In this document: piece by piece, positions 54,216-64,000 of the stretch | Layout of the letters: each line of letters opens with the position of its first letter | Numbering within the stretch: position 1 is the stretch's first letter | Assembly: GCA_012934845.2 (NCBI GenBank) | Contig: WNNJ02000889.1 | Location: 89,045-153,044 of the forward strand | DNA: 64,000 nucleotides | Reading direction: 5' to 3' | Source: Pomphorhynchus laevis | Taxonomy: Eukaryota > Acanthocephala > Palaeacanthocephala > Echinorhynchida > Pomphorhynchidae | Notes under the pieces: model-generated | Seen by the model: the letters and a program-made list of their open reading frames with translations, nothing else | The model's database searches: none | Told to the model about the DNA's origin: nothing | Made by a program: the position numbers and the translations under genes

Positions 54216-54397
54216 ATGTAGATATTAAATAACCGAGCCAAATTCAAAAAAAAATGACAAAATGAGTATATTTTTTAAAGCTTTCGGCGTGAGCCTTCTT
54301 TGGTAATTTACTGAAGAAGGCTCACGCTGAAAGCTTTAAAATATAAACATATGGTCATTTTGTTTATGAATTTGGCTCAGTTTGTTAATATCTACAT
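54216..54397. mobile_element. Second foldback element, 182 bp
   Basis: The left arm from 'atgtagatattaa...gagccaaattc' and the right arm 'gaatttggctc...ttaatatctacat' pair, and an inner pair (aaagctttcggcgtgagcct / aggctcacgctgaaagcttt) closes on 'tggtaatttac'. The inner arm reads CTGAAGAAGGC...GCTGAAAGC, similar to decayed hammerhead/PLE ends. Confidence 0.9.
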
Positions 54398-54613
54398 ATA
54401 GACTATAAATAGTCTATATATAGTCAATTATAGACTATATATGATTAGATTCATATTTAAATCGGTGCAGATTCGGATTGTCCATCGATGATGATACTGA
54501 TGATAATAAAATTATTATGCTGTTATATGCTTTCATATTAACCATCTGTTAAAAGATCCCGTATAAAGGTATTTGTAGAAAAATGGCAAGTTTCATATAG
54601 CTAGGAAAATATG

Positions 54614-54890
54614 GAGTGACTGGATGGATAGTCGAGCGTGCTTAGCGTGTGCCAATAATACGATTCGAGTTCGAATCATGAAAGAAACAAACTAATTACT
54701 AAAGGAAAATGACGGTACTCAGCCCTCTGATGAACCCGGGTGTACAATGCAAATGCAAACTGGCGAAATGACCTGAGTATGCAACACTCAGACATCAAGG
54801 AATGTGAATATGGAAATTATGAAGCGAATGCTGACTTGGATTTGAATATGCAATTCTAATATATATGAAAGCATCTATCAAAGGATCCTT
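54614..54890 (+). mobile_element. tRNA-like SINE head and tail
   Basis: 'tggatagtcgagcg' resembles a polymerase III A box and 'cgagttcgaatca' a B box 35 bp further on, but the arms do not fold into a sound tRNA. The block from 54,545 to about 54,680 recurs in reverse at about 62,262-62,400, including upstream sequence (ccgtataaaggtatttgtag). Confidence 0.55.
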
Positions 54891-55043
54891 AAGGCGGTTT
54901 GACTGTATATATAAAGCTAAAAAATTGTTTTTCACTAGACAAACAACAGTTCGGCCTCTAGGCCTTTATCATCTACAATACAAAACACATAGTTCAATTA
55001 GCCGATCATTAACAATCAAAAAATAAATAAATTTTTATGTTGT

Positions 55044-55086
55044 GTCCCTCCAATTATAGACGTGTTCCGTCTATAATTGGAGGGAC
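55044..55086. repeat. Perfect 19-bp hairpin
   Basis: GTCCCTCCAATTATAGACG and its exact complement flank a 5-nt loop (tgttc). No T-run follows and there is no coding context. Confidence 0.95.
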
Positions 55087-55328
55087 ATGCCGTCGTCGTC
55101 AAGCCATGTCGTGAACCAAGTATTACAATTGCGTATTCGAATAAATCTTCTTTCTTCTCATGAGCAGAAATACAGTTGTTCACAATCGCGTCTTTTTCTA
55201 CGTATCTTTGTTTATATCGCTACGACGATTATTTAGTCTAACGTTCATGCTATATCCTGTCTGCCTACTGCATTTTGCACAATCTACATGTTCTCACATA
55301 TATATCCCCTGTAGATTGGCACGTTGCA

Positions 55329-55431
55329 TCACGTTTAATTTTGTAGTTCAATCCCGTCCATTTACTTTTTATTCTGCTTGAATCAAGACGTTGTTCAAGC
55401 AGAATTTTGTCTTACAAAATTAAACGTGTAA
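55329..55431. repeat. Small foldback, about 100 bp
   Basis: 'cacgtttaattttgtag' pairs with 'tacaaaattaaacgtg', and an inner pair 'attctgcttgaa / ttcaagcagaat' surrounds 'tcaagacgttg'. A 73-codon open frame across it (55,160-55,381) is probably chance. Confidence 0.8.
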
Positions 55432-56207
55432 TATATAGTGAATATATTATACGTATATTATGTATATAGTTTACGAGGCTGGTTGAACTGCTTGCCAGAA
55501 TCCAATATGCGGATACGATTTATATTTTTAAATAATATTTATTGACTAGTTTCGGTTTGTATCTTTATCAACGTACAAATTGTACGTTTTGTTTCTGGTG
55601 ATGCTTGCCCAAATATAAAAATATTTATGCCTATCAAAATATAGAAAAAATTAATGCTTATTCATTTATGCTATAGACATTTCATTGAAATAATCATAAG
55701 TTAAATAGTATTCAAAGCATTTAATGGTATTTATCGATACTTGAAATTCAATCTGAAATTTTATCAAAGTTTAAATGAGATTAAACCTGCGTTAAATGCT
55801 AAGTATTACTGAATACTAAATTTAGATAAATGTATCAATGTCCAAATTTTATTCTCATTTGCGACTAACAACGAAATCTGTTTGCATTTTACAATTTTTT
55901 ATATAATTTTGAATTAAATACAATTTTTATCGATCTAAGCACATCTCCGCCACTATGCTGATTAGATGCTATAAATTAGTAATAATATATCAATAAAATA
56001 GGGTATTCTTAATTTATTCAGCATTCTTTCATTGCAAATTGGAGAAGTGCAAAAACCTGAATACCATGTGTTTTATAAGTGATTGCTAAAATTACATTTT
56101 ATATAAGCTGGCCTAATAAGCTTAACCGAAAATTATATTTGCTTTCTTTTTCTTCTTAATTTTTATAATTTTTTTCTTGTAATTTTTTATATTTTATAGA
56201 TAAAATA

Positions 56208-56771
56208 ATGTATTTTAGTATTAATGTATTTATTATACTAAACAGTAAAACTGTTTTTGAAAGGACAAATATAATTTTGGATATAAGTTCAGTCCTTTAT
56301 CTGTTAGACTGTCTTGCGTCAATGAATATTATACTAAACAGTAAAACTGTTTTTGAAAGGACAAATATAATTTTGGATATAAGTTCAGTCCTTTATCTGT
56401 TAGACTGTCTTGCGTCAATGAATATTATACTAAACAGTAAAACTGTTTTTGAAAGGACAAATATAATTTTGGATATAAGTTCAGTCCTTTATCTGTTAGA
56501 CTGTCTTGCGTCAATGAATATTATACTAAACAGTAAAACTGTTCTAAATCGTATATTAATTATTTTGATTTCTCTGCTAATCATTTGGACTGTTCTGATT
56601 TTTGTAATGGTTTGCTTCTGGCGGGTCAAAACGAAGAAGCAGAAACTTTCCAGATTTTGGAATACACGGGATCGAAGAAAAGTAAAATCTGGCGGAAATG
56701 AAATGAATGCTCGTGGATCAGAAGATATCAAGGAAAATACGATGGTCTTAGCTAACGATAGTTTTGATTAA
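56208..56771 (+). CDS. Single-pass membrane protein with internal repeat
   Basis: 187 codons, ATG to TAA. A 96-bp unit is repeated three times (starts 56,232, 56,328, 56,424; a fourth start at 56,520 diverges), giving 32-residue blocks (ILNSKTVFERTNIILDISSV then LYLLDCLASMNI). The last quarter is unique: a strongly hydrophobic segment at about residues 116-138 (ILIILISLLIIWTVLIFVMV CFW), then a basic tail (RVKTKKQKLSRFWNTRDRRK) ending acidic. This predicts an N-out single-pass protein with a cytoplasmic tail. The DNA repeat is exact, so the expansion is recent, and its frame is kept. Translation could instead start at the last ATG (56,514), giving an 85-residue protein of the unique part. The family is not recognised. 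MEMO1 begins 290 bp downstream on the same strand. Confidence 0.6.
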   Translation: MYFSINVFIILNSKTVFERTNIILDISSVLYLLDCLASMNIILNSKTVFERTNIILDISSVLYLLDCLASMNIILNSKTVFERTNIILDISSVLYLLDCLASMNIILNSKTVLNRILIILISLLIIWTVLIFVMVCFWRVKTKKQKLSRFWNTRDRRKVKSGGNEMNARGSEDIKENTMVLANDSFD

Positions 56772-57059
56772 GTTATTGTCATTTTTTCAACAACCAACTT
56801 AATTAAGTAAATTGGAAAACTAATATTTTGTTAAACCGAAATTTAAAAGTTTTGCTCGCATTAATAGGCTATAATTTTTATCAGCAAAGCTTTTTAATTT
56901 ATAGTAAAACTTACCATACGAGGTTTTATCGTGATTTGCATATAATGGAATACGGAAGAATCCAATGCATTGACTAGTAATAACTATCAAATTTTAACTT
57001 GATTTCAGATAAAGTTCTGAGTTTCTTTAAATTATGTTTTGTTAAGTATTATTTTGAAG

Positions 57060-60000
57060 ATGTCATTAAGCAGACCCGCAAGTCATGCAGGGAGTTGGTA
57101 TCAACGAAATAGTAAGTCATTGCTTTTGGTTATAAAACAAACTTAAGGAATATATAAATTTGGAAGACAATTTGTAAAACGATTATCAATCGTAAATTAT
57201 ACACTGTAGCCCATTATGTTTCACGAAATAATATCGTGATTAAGAATATAAATTCATTGAACCTATTTTTCTGAAAAATTACTAGTTTTATAGTTTGCTT
57301 TCTATTTTTAACTTAATAAGATGTGCAGTTATTTTTACAATTAGAAATTTTGATGATACTGTACGTTGCTTTAATCCTATCTATAAGGCAACAACAGTTC
57401 GCTACATTTTAGTATTGCAGGACCTCATCAGCTACTGATCGAATACTTGCATTGCATGTTTCGGTCCTTTTAATGTTGACTGATAATCACTCGATTCTTC
57501 TGCTTTTCTTGGCAATTAGGTTTAATAAAATACTTTCGTCTTACATTTTGCAAATTTAATTAAAATCATTTCTGATTTCAAATTAAATCAGCGTTTGTAG
57601 AAGAAGGTGGTATGTTCGATTTGAAAACTTACATATTTTTTCTAATGATTACTATTATCAAACTTATCATCTATAATTTGTTTCATAATTTTAAATTGAT
57701 ATACCTGTGCAGTTAGCCAACATTAAAAGGACTGAAATCAGCCATCATTAAAAGGACCAAAGTCAGAAAACATTAAAAGGGTCGAAGTAAGCCAACATTA
57801 AAAGGTCAGAATTCAGCCAACATTAAAATGACCCAAATTAGCCAACATTAAAAGGGCCGAAGTCAGCCAACATTAAAAGGGTCGAAGTCAGCCAACATTA
57901 AAAGAACCGAAGTCTGCCAACATTAGAAGGGCCGAAGTCAACCAACTTTAAAAGGACCGAAGACAGTCAACATTAAAAGGACCGAAGTCAGTCAACATTA
58001 AAGGACCGAAGTCAGTCAACATTAAAAGGTCAAAAGTCAGTCAATATTAAAAGAACAGAAAAAGTAGACGAGTCGAGTGATCGTCAGCCAACATGAAAAG
58101 GGTCGAGAGTATTAGATCAGTAGCTTATGTGGCCTAACAATATTGAAATGTAGCCCACTGCTGTTGGCTTATAGATAGAATAAAAGTAGCGTGCAGAATA
58201 AAAATAGTCATCAAAATTTCAATGGTAACAATGACCGCATAGTTATGAAAACTTAAAATTAGGAAACAAACTATAGATGATTAGTTTGATAATAGTAATC
58301 ATTAAGATAAATAGGTAGGTTTTCAAATTGAAGGTAGCGCCTTTCCCTACCAACGCTGATTTAACTTGCAATAAGGAATGATTTCAATTAAATTTGCAAA
58401 ATGTAAGACGAAAGTCTTTCATTAAATGTAATTGCTAATAAAAACAGTCGAGTCGAGTGATCGTCAGTTAACATTGAAAGGGCCTCATCAGTAGCTAATG
58501 AGGTCCACCAATACTAAAATGTAATGTACTGCTGTTGGCTTATAGATAGGATAAAAGCAGCGTGCATAATAAAAATAGTCATCAAAATTTCAATTGTAAC
58601 AATGACTGCTCAGGTATATCAACTTAAAATTAAGAAACAAACTATAGATGATTAGTTTGATAGATGGTTGTTTTACAATTACATCTTTATTTTAATTATT
58701 TCTGGTACTATATCTGTAGCATAGCCACTGCTTAATTATGCAATTAATAAAGTTAGCCAATAAAGTAAGCAATGCATTAAAAATGTGTTAAGTATTTTGG
58801 CACTCATTTGACCAAAAAACAAGCAAAACAATTAAATTATTAAATATTTAAAAATTTTGTATATAAAATTCGATTTTTAGCAGAAGAAATATTTCGCATA
58901 AAATCAATTTTGCTGAGATATTCTTACAAATATAATTTAAAAAATTACAATATTACATTGTAATATTAATATAATATTACAATGTAATATTATATTACAT
59001 AATATATGTATGTTATAATATAACATAAATATTAAATATGTATATAAATGTTTTGTTTAGAAAATAAATGGCTGGTTTGTTCTTATTGTGAACAGTTTAT
59101 TTGGTAATAATTGTCATTTAATTGTATATTCCAAAGATTGAATTAATCGAATGACTTTGTGGATAAATAGTTTTGAAAACTGGGTTAATTAAATAGTTTA
59201 ATAACCACTTTAATATATTTTATATTTGAGTTTTGTTATTATTTTGAGTTTATTACAACTTCGCATATTAAGTTCTAAATCAAAACAGCTTTTTTCTCAA
59301 TAGGGCATTCTATTTGATTTGCATTTCTATTTTTGACTTTTTTAATATAATTATTAAGAAAAGATAAGAAATAGCGGAATCTATATTATAATGATATATT
59401 ATAATATTATAATATTATATATTATAATATTATAATTTGTTAATACCATAATTGTATGGTATTGTATGTTGTAATATAATTATATAATATATAATTATAT
59501 AATTACATAATTGTATGTTGTAAAATGGTTTTTTATGTTCGTTTCATTTGTAGTATCTGCAAGATACAGATAAATATATTTTAATATTAGATACTTAATT
59601 ATTACTTTATCTTCGTAATTTGTAACAAATCATTGCAACAAAATTCAGATAAATTGAAGATGTGAATAATGATAATCGATATTAATTTTGATTGATAAAC
59701 GACTTTTAGATTAATTCTTAGATTTTAAATAAATATGAAAATTTTGTATTTTAAAATATTAATTATATATGTTTATATTTTAAATGAAATAATGTCATCG
59801 CATTTAACGTTTGAAACCATTCTAGAATTCAAGTGTACGATTTAAAATGCACAACATCCGAATGTTTGCGTACAAGCCAATTACAAAACCCACGCGAAAA
59901 ACTAGAGAGTTATTTTTAAAGGAATTATTTAAAGGAAATCTTTCGGCTTAAATTGGTTTATGAATATAGTCAGAAAGGAATATTAATTCATCTATTGCAA

Positions 60001-63000
60001 ATCTAGAAGATAGATTTATTGATGTTTTAAGTGGCTCATGAAAACATGCCGCTTGCAAGTCCATTAAAATAAACAAAAAATTAAAAAAATGATGTGACTA
60101 AGTCAATACCACGTAGCCGACGTTTAAACGGTGAAAAATTAGGATATCATTGCTAGCTTAGCTGCAGGGACAGGAACGCATGCCAAAGTTCGTATGATGA
60201 CGAGGAATGCTTAGGAAATGAAGTTCTGCTTCATTTCTAGAAAATGGAGTAGAACTTCTTGCATAAAAAATTCTAATTCACAGTCTTTTAAAACGCTATT
60301 TGATCTGTGAATATAGTCAGAACAGAAATTACATGCTCGGTTATATCGGCATGGTACGCATCACATTCGTCTAGTTTGGCTTTTGAATTAGTCCAAGTGT
60401 GTGAACGAGAGTAACATGACCTTAAACATTGATTTTCCGATTTCCTAATTTATCTCATAACTTGACATGCTTTATAAGTTGTAAGCATTGATTATATCAA
60501 ATCTTATGATAAATCATTTTGCAGATTGCAAACAGACTGTTTGACCCATAAATATTTGAAACAATTAATGCCAAAAGTATATACTGTCCTCTAAACAACA
60601 TGGTCATTCTTATTTACAAAAGTCATAAACTTTTACATTTAAGTTTATCTAAATGTAAGTAGTTTGAAACGATTATAAAAAATGCATTTTAGCCGTGGAT
60701 CTAAACAACAGTCTGACTGAGTACTTGTCCAACGCAGCTATACATGACGCTGCCAAAAATTATTCTGTCAAAGCAATAATTGCTCCGTAAGTAAATTTTA
60801 ATTATACACTATAATTAAATACGTTATTTTTAGGCATGCTGGTTATACTTATTCTGGTCGCACTGCTGGTTTTGGCTACAAACAAATAAATCCAAATAAC
60901 ATGTAATTGTCTCATACAAAACATAATTGTAATTGCAATAAAACATACATTCTCCGTCGTGCTTCTAATCATGTAATGTGAGAGGGTCTAAATTACCTTT
61001 TTTGCTTTAAGAACCACAGGAAATTAGCCTTCTCGTAAATCAACACGCATATTTAATCGAAATAAATGTCTTAAATGCTAAATATATACCAGCTGCTGAA
61101 AGTCATGTTTTTGGTTGTGATAAATACCAATAATATCAATTACTATTTTATAATTACCGATAATTTGCGATTACTGATAATTACAAGTTCGTTCAATATT
61201 TTTTTTATTATTTAGTCATTATAATTTATTAATAAATTATTTATTATCAAATAATAGTTATTATTAAGTGTTAATGATAACTATTATTATTTAATAAATA
61301 ATGAATAAAAAATAAATATATAAATAATGACAGCGAATATTAACAACAATTAACGAAGCGTTAAAAACAATGATCAGTTAACTAGTCGTAGCTGAAATCA
61401 AGTTAAAACTATGTAAAGGCAGTTTCTGTAAAAACAGAAATGCGGTTTGTTGTAGTTGCGTTTAGCGCACCCGGCGTTCCAGTGCAGGAACTATCGAACA
61501 TACTCAAATTATGCCTTCAATAGCTTACTGTCCTCAGCCAATTACACTGATAGATAACGATAAAGGCAGTTCACCATCTTTTGAAACCATTCTAGGATCC
61601 ATATGTATCGATTTAAAATGTACAACATCCGAATAATAACGAACACGCCAATTGCGGAGCCCCAACGGGGAACTAGATAGTTTTTTAAAGGGGTTATTTA
61701 GCGAAACCTTTCGGCTCAAGTTTGCACTAAATAACACGTCTCTACTTTGGCTCTTGAATTAGTTCAAGTGTGTGAACTTGAAAAACATGTCCTTAAACAT
61801 ATTGATTTGTCGATTCCCTAATTTATCTCATAACCTAATTTGAAACAGATATCTCGTGAATTGATTTGAGATAGATATAGCGTGACCTTACTTGAAATAT
61901 ATGTCTCGTTCATAATATCTTCATAAATCTCGTTCATACGAAATTTCATACGAAATTAGCCTCAATCATTTGAAGTTCGGAGAATTGAATATTCTATAAA
62001 ATGCGAAAAAATGCTTTCAGTCACATTCAATAAGAATGATACTCTCATTTTAATAAGATTATTTGTGACTGTTCGTTGAATATATCAGGTCCTGATATAT
62101 TCAACTGGCGGTCTCAAATTTCTGTGTGCTAAACGCATTAATTAAACAATCGTTTGAAACGTTAAAATATTATCGGGTTAAAATCAATTATGCGATGAGT
62201 GACACTTTCACATTCACGGAATGAAGCTATAATAAAAGCTCTCTATAATGGAAAGAGCGATATACTTGGCACACGCTCAACACGCTCTATTATCCATTCA
62301 GTCACAAAATAATTTCCTAGTTACATGCAAATTTTAATTTTTCTACAAAAACCTTTATACGGTATCCTTTAACGAATGCTTTCATATATTTGTAGTTTAA
62401 CGGAAAACCTGCTCAGTCAAATCGCCTTTGAGATCCATTGATGGATGTTTTTAAATATTCGAATTGTCGATTCAAATCAAAACCAGTATTCGCTTCCAAA
62501 TTTCCGGAATGCTTATGCTAAATGACCTATGTATTTAACACTCAGGCATCAGAGAATATGAATCTGGACGTTTTGAAGTCAATACTGGTCTTCCAAATTT
62601 GAATCTACAATTATATATATAATTTCTTAAAATTAACTCACAAAGAGCCAGCAATATAACGCCAGAGACGTAGTAACCGTGCAGTTAAACAATGAACATA
62701 ATTTCTAAGCAGTTAAGCTTCCGCAATAGTAAAAGCTTTTATCGTCTATACTCTGTGAGGTTATTGCATGTTAAAATATTTTTTAATTTTAATAATTTAT
62801 AATTTTTAATTATAAATAATCTTTTAAACTATTTACTATAAAACGATTCTATTATCATTTATGAATAAACGATTAGTTTCTTGCAATGCATTAATTTTTT
62901 CTTGTAAAACATGTAAGCCAGACGCGAAAGAATGACGAATGCCGTTCCGTCATCACAATGACTCATCAGTGCCAGATCCATCAGTGCCTTGATCTGGCAC

Positions 63001-63655
63001 TGATGAGTCATTGTGATGACGAAACGGCATTCGTCATTCTTTCGCGTCTGGCTTACATGTTTTACAAGAAATTCACGCAGAATGGTCTCACTCTCCTTAA
63101 ATTAATTTTTTCATCATAAAAAATTTGATCAATTTAATTTTTTAAAATCGTTTTTTCAAAATTCGGAGTTTGTTAACCCATTCGGATTCACATTGACGCG
63201 TACTAGCTAGGATGATACTGATTTTTTAAATTCATTTAATTTTGTTGAAAGTCTTACTTAAAATGAATTAAATACGAATTATTTTTATTAAAATTTAGAA
63301 TTCAATAAAATGAACATAAAATTATAAAATATTAAATATCATAAATATTATATTATATATAAACAAAAATGCAATTTAAAAAAATGAATTTAATTTGATA
63401 AAGAATAAATAATTTATTAATATTTAAATTTATTATTCAATATTTATTATTCATTATTAATAAAAAATTATAAATTTATTATTTTTACAAAATATTATTT
63501 CTATTCATTTTATTGATTCTAAATTTGTTTATTTATATTTAGAGAAACCGTTTTTATACTCGGACCGTCCCATTATTTTCCCATGAATTACTGCGGATTA
63601 ACCCAATTCAGTGAATATAAAACTCCAATAGGAACTCTAATGATAAATTCCGATG
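57060..63655 (+). CDS. memo1: MEMO1-family protein, exons 1-4 (gene continues right)
   Basis: Exons: 57,060-57,111; 60,693-60,786; 60,834-60,902; 63,543-63,655, all with GT-AG ends and matching phases, giving the first 109 residues. MSLSRPASHAGSWYQRN corresponds to the N-terminal ASHAGSWY of MEMO1. SVKAIIAPHAGYTYSGRTAG holds the conserved His (H50 here, H49 in human) and VFILGPSHYFPMNYCGL the second (H82 here, H81 in human); the neighbouring His of human MEMO1 is Tyr here. MEMO1 is a dioxygenase-like fold protein that binds copper or iron and acts in redox and cytoskeletal signalling. Intron 2 is 47 nt; introns 1 and 3 are 3.6 and 2.6 kb and full of repeats. After exon 4 (donor gtatat) the rest, including the Cys ligand, lies past the window. 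Confidence 0.9.
57340..58670. mobile_element. Inverted-repeat complex with internal minisatellite
   Basis: The left segment (57,340-57,715) is the reverse complement of the right segment (58,060-58,420) over most of its length (for example 'aaatttaattaaaatcattt' against 'aatgatttcaattaaatttg'). A second, partial right-hand copy follows (58,441-58,670). The minisatellite fills the middle. All of it lies in intron 1 of the MEMO1 gene. Confidence 0.85.
57716..58065 (+). repeat. 24-25-bp minisatellite, about 14 copies
   Basis: The unit is 'agccaacattaaaaggaccgaagtc' with variation (aggaccaaagtca, agggccgaagtca). The same word occurs once in each arm of the surrounding inverted repeat (reverse at 57,460-57,490, forward at 58,080-58,105). 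Confidence 0.95.
58671..59809. other. AT-rich part of MEMO1 intron 1
   Basis: Low-complexity TA-rich DNA, with small palindromes at 58,940-59,010 and 59,380-59,510. I see no gene. Confidence 0.75.
59810..60460 (+). repeat. Dispersed repeat, long copy
   Basis: 'tttgaaaccattctagaatt', 'atgcacaacatccgaatg' and 'aatctttcggcttaaa' at its start, and 'attagtccaagtgtgtgaac' and 'cctaatttatctcataact' at its end, recur in the same order at 61,575-61,840. Function unknown. Confidence 0.8.
61575..61840 (+). repeat. Dispersed repeat, internally deleted copy
   Basis: It matches both ends of the copy at 59,810-60,460 but lacks about 390 bp in the middle. The 67-codon minus frame across it (61,534-61,737) is not supported by the other copy. 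Confidence 0.8.
62262..62400 (-). mobile_element. Second SINE-like copy (reverse)
   Basis: The minus strand repeats 'ggataccgtataaaggtttt', 'gtgactgaatggataataga', 'gcgtgttgagcgtgtgccaa' of the copy at 54,545-54,680, including the A-box-like part. The B-box region is not conserved. Confidence 0.6.
62898..63071. mobile_element. Foldback element related to the satellite
   Basis: Arms of 81 bp (62,898-62,978 and 62,991-63,071) with very few mismatches enclose a 12-nt loop. The arm text 'gacgcgaaagaatgacgaat' 'gccgt..cgtcatcac.atga' 'ctcatcagtgccag' matches the satellite monomer (for example 153-202). The homology continues past the right arm into 'attcacgcagaatggt', the complement of the monomer's 'accattccgcgtgaat'. 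It lies in intron 3 of the MEMO1 gene. Confidence 0.93.
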
Positions 63656-64000
63656 GTATATTTATTTTGTTATTCAAATGAATGCGTAATTTAACTTGCA
63701 TGATTAAATACATTCGGATAATACTTTCACAATCTGTTCAATTTAAAAGCTAATGTCAGTTAAACTAATGTCAGCACAATGTTCGAATATTACTATGTGG
63801 TAATAAGTTCGATATACTGTGACATTGGTAATAAGTGTCAATTATTTCACAAGAGTACAACAGCTTCTATCTGTCAAGACTTATTTAGATATGTTAATAT
63901 TAATATTTTAATATTAAATATTTAGATAATACTTAATATTATATTAGATTAGATTAATATAATGTTATATTATATAAATTATTATATAATATGATATTAT
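63656..64000. other. Start of MEMO1 intron 4
   Basis: AT-rich sequence after donor gtatat. I see no further exon before the window ends. Confidence 0.6.

Noticed and set aside
54614-54680. A functional tRNA gene
   Set aside because: B-box-like text is present, but the T-arm and acceptor stems do not pair and no anticodon arm is evident; a SINE head fits better.
60903-60955. Reading the MEMO1 exon onward as TYILRRASNHV directly after exon 3
   Set aside because: An in-frame stop precedes it and no acceptor AG exists; the exon at 63,543 fits in phase and sequence.
1-64000. CRISPR arrays, bacterial operons, rRNA genes
   Set aside because: Nothing of this kind is present; spliced genes and animal transposons show a eukaryotic nuclear genome.

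Overview
The window looks like AT-rich nuclear DNA of an invertebrate animal. The support is spliced genes with GT-AG introns, many introns of only 44-53 nt beside introns of up to 13.8 kb, animal-type genes (a SLC25 mitochondrial carrier and the 5' part of a MEMO1 gene), APE-type LINEs, a mariner element, a Penelope-like element (PLE) with a GIY-YIG endonuclease, and hammerhead ribozymes. I cannot fix the phylum. A small-bodied spiralian or flatworm-like genome would fit, but that is inference.

Layout. 1-6.6 kb: satellite array of about 304-bp monomers that ends in an inverted half copy. 6.65-14.9 kb: AT-rich DNA with the 3' exon of an unrecognised gene (9,999-10,605), a 102-bp tandem repeat, a broken calmodulin-like copy between direct repeats, and a complete 849-bp TIR element with an integrase C-terminal remnant. 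15.4-22.1 kb: a decayed reverse transcriptase (RT), a small intact cysteine-rich gene (17,935-18,345), a foldback element and a long open RT of the restriction-endonuclease-like LINE type on the minus strand. 25.2-48.2 kb: one nine-exon minus-strand gene for a 306-residue mitochondrial carrier of the SLC25A14/SLC25A30 (UCP5/KMCP1) type. Its two giant introns hold nearly all the mobile DNA there: duplicated repeat families, a mariner, four tandem hammerhead ribozymes, several LINEs, LTR-element scraps, and a PLE whose endonuclease precedes its RT (Naiad-like order). 48.4-56 kb: hairpin clusters, an (AT)n tract, a second PLE tail with a hammerhead-like end, foldback elements and a tRNA-like SINE head. 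56.2-56.8 kb: a small single-pass membrane protein gene with an internal 96-bp repeat. 57.06 kb to beyond the right edge: the first four exons of a MEMO1-family gene.

The most interesting parts are: (1) the roughly 465-bp hammerhead array, with two copies that look catalytically complete, lying antisense in a carrier-gene intron; (2) the permuted PLE about 9 kb away, a plausible mobiliser of ribozyme RNAs; (3) two separate cases where a tandem array shares sequence with foldback arms (the 304-bp satellite and the 24-bp minisatellite); (4) two diverged repeat families that keep a covarying stem around GAAAC and CTGA(T/C)GA. The gene models were spliced by eye using reading phase and recalled family sequence, with no database search.
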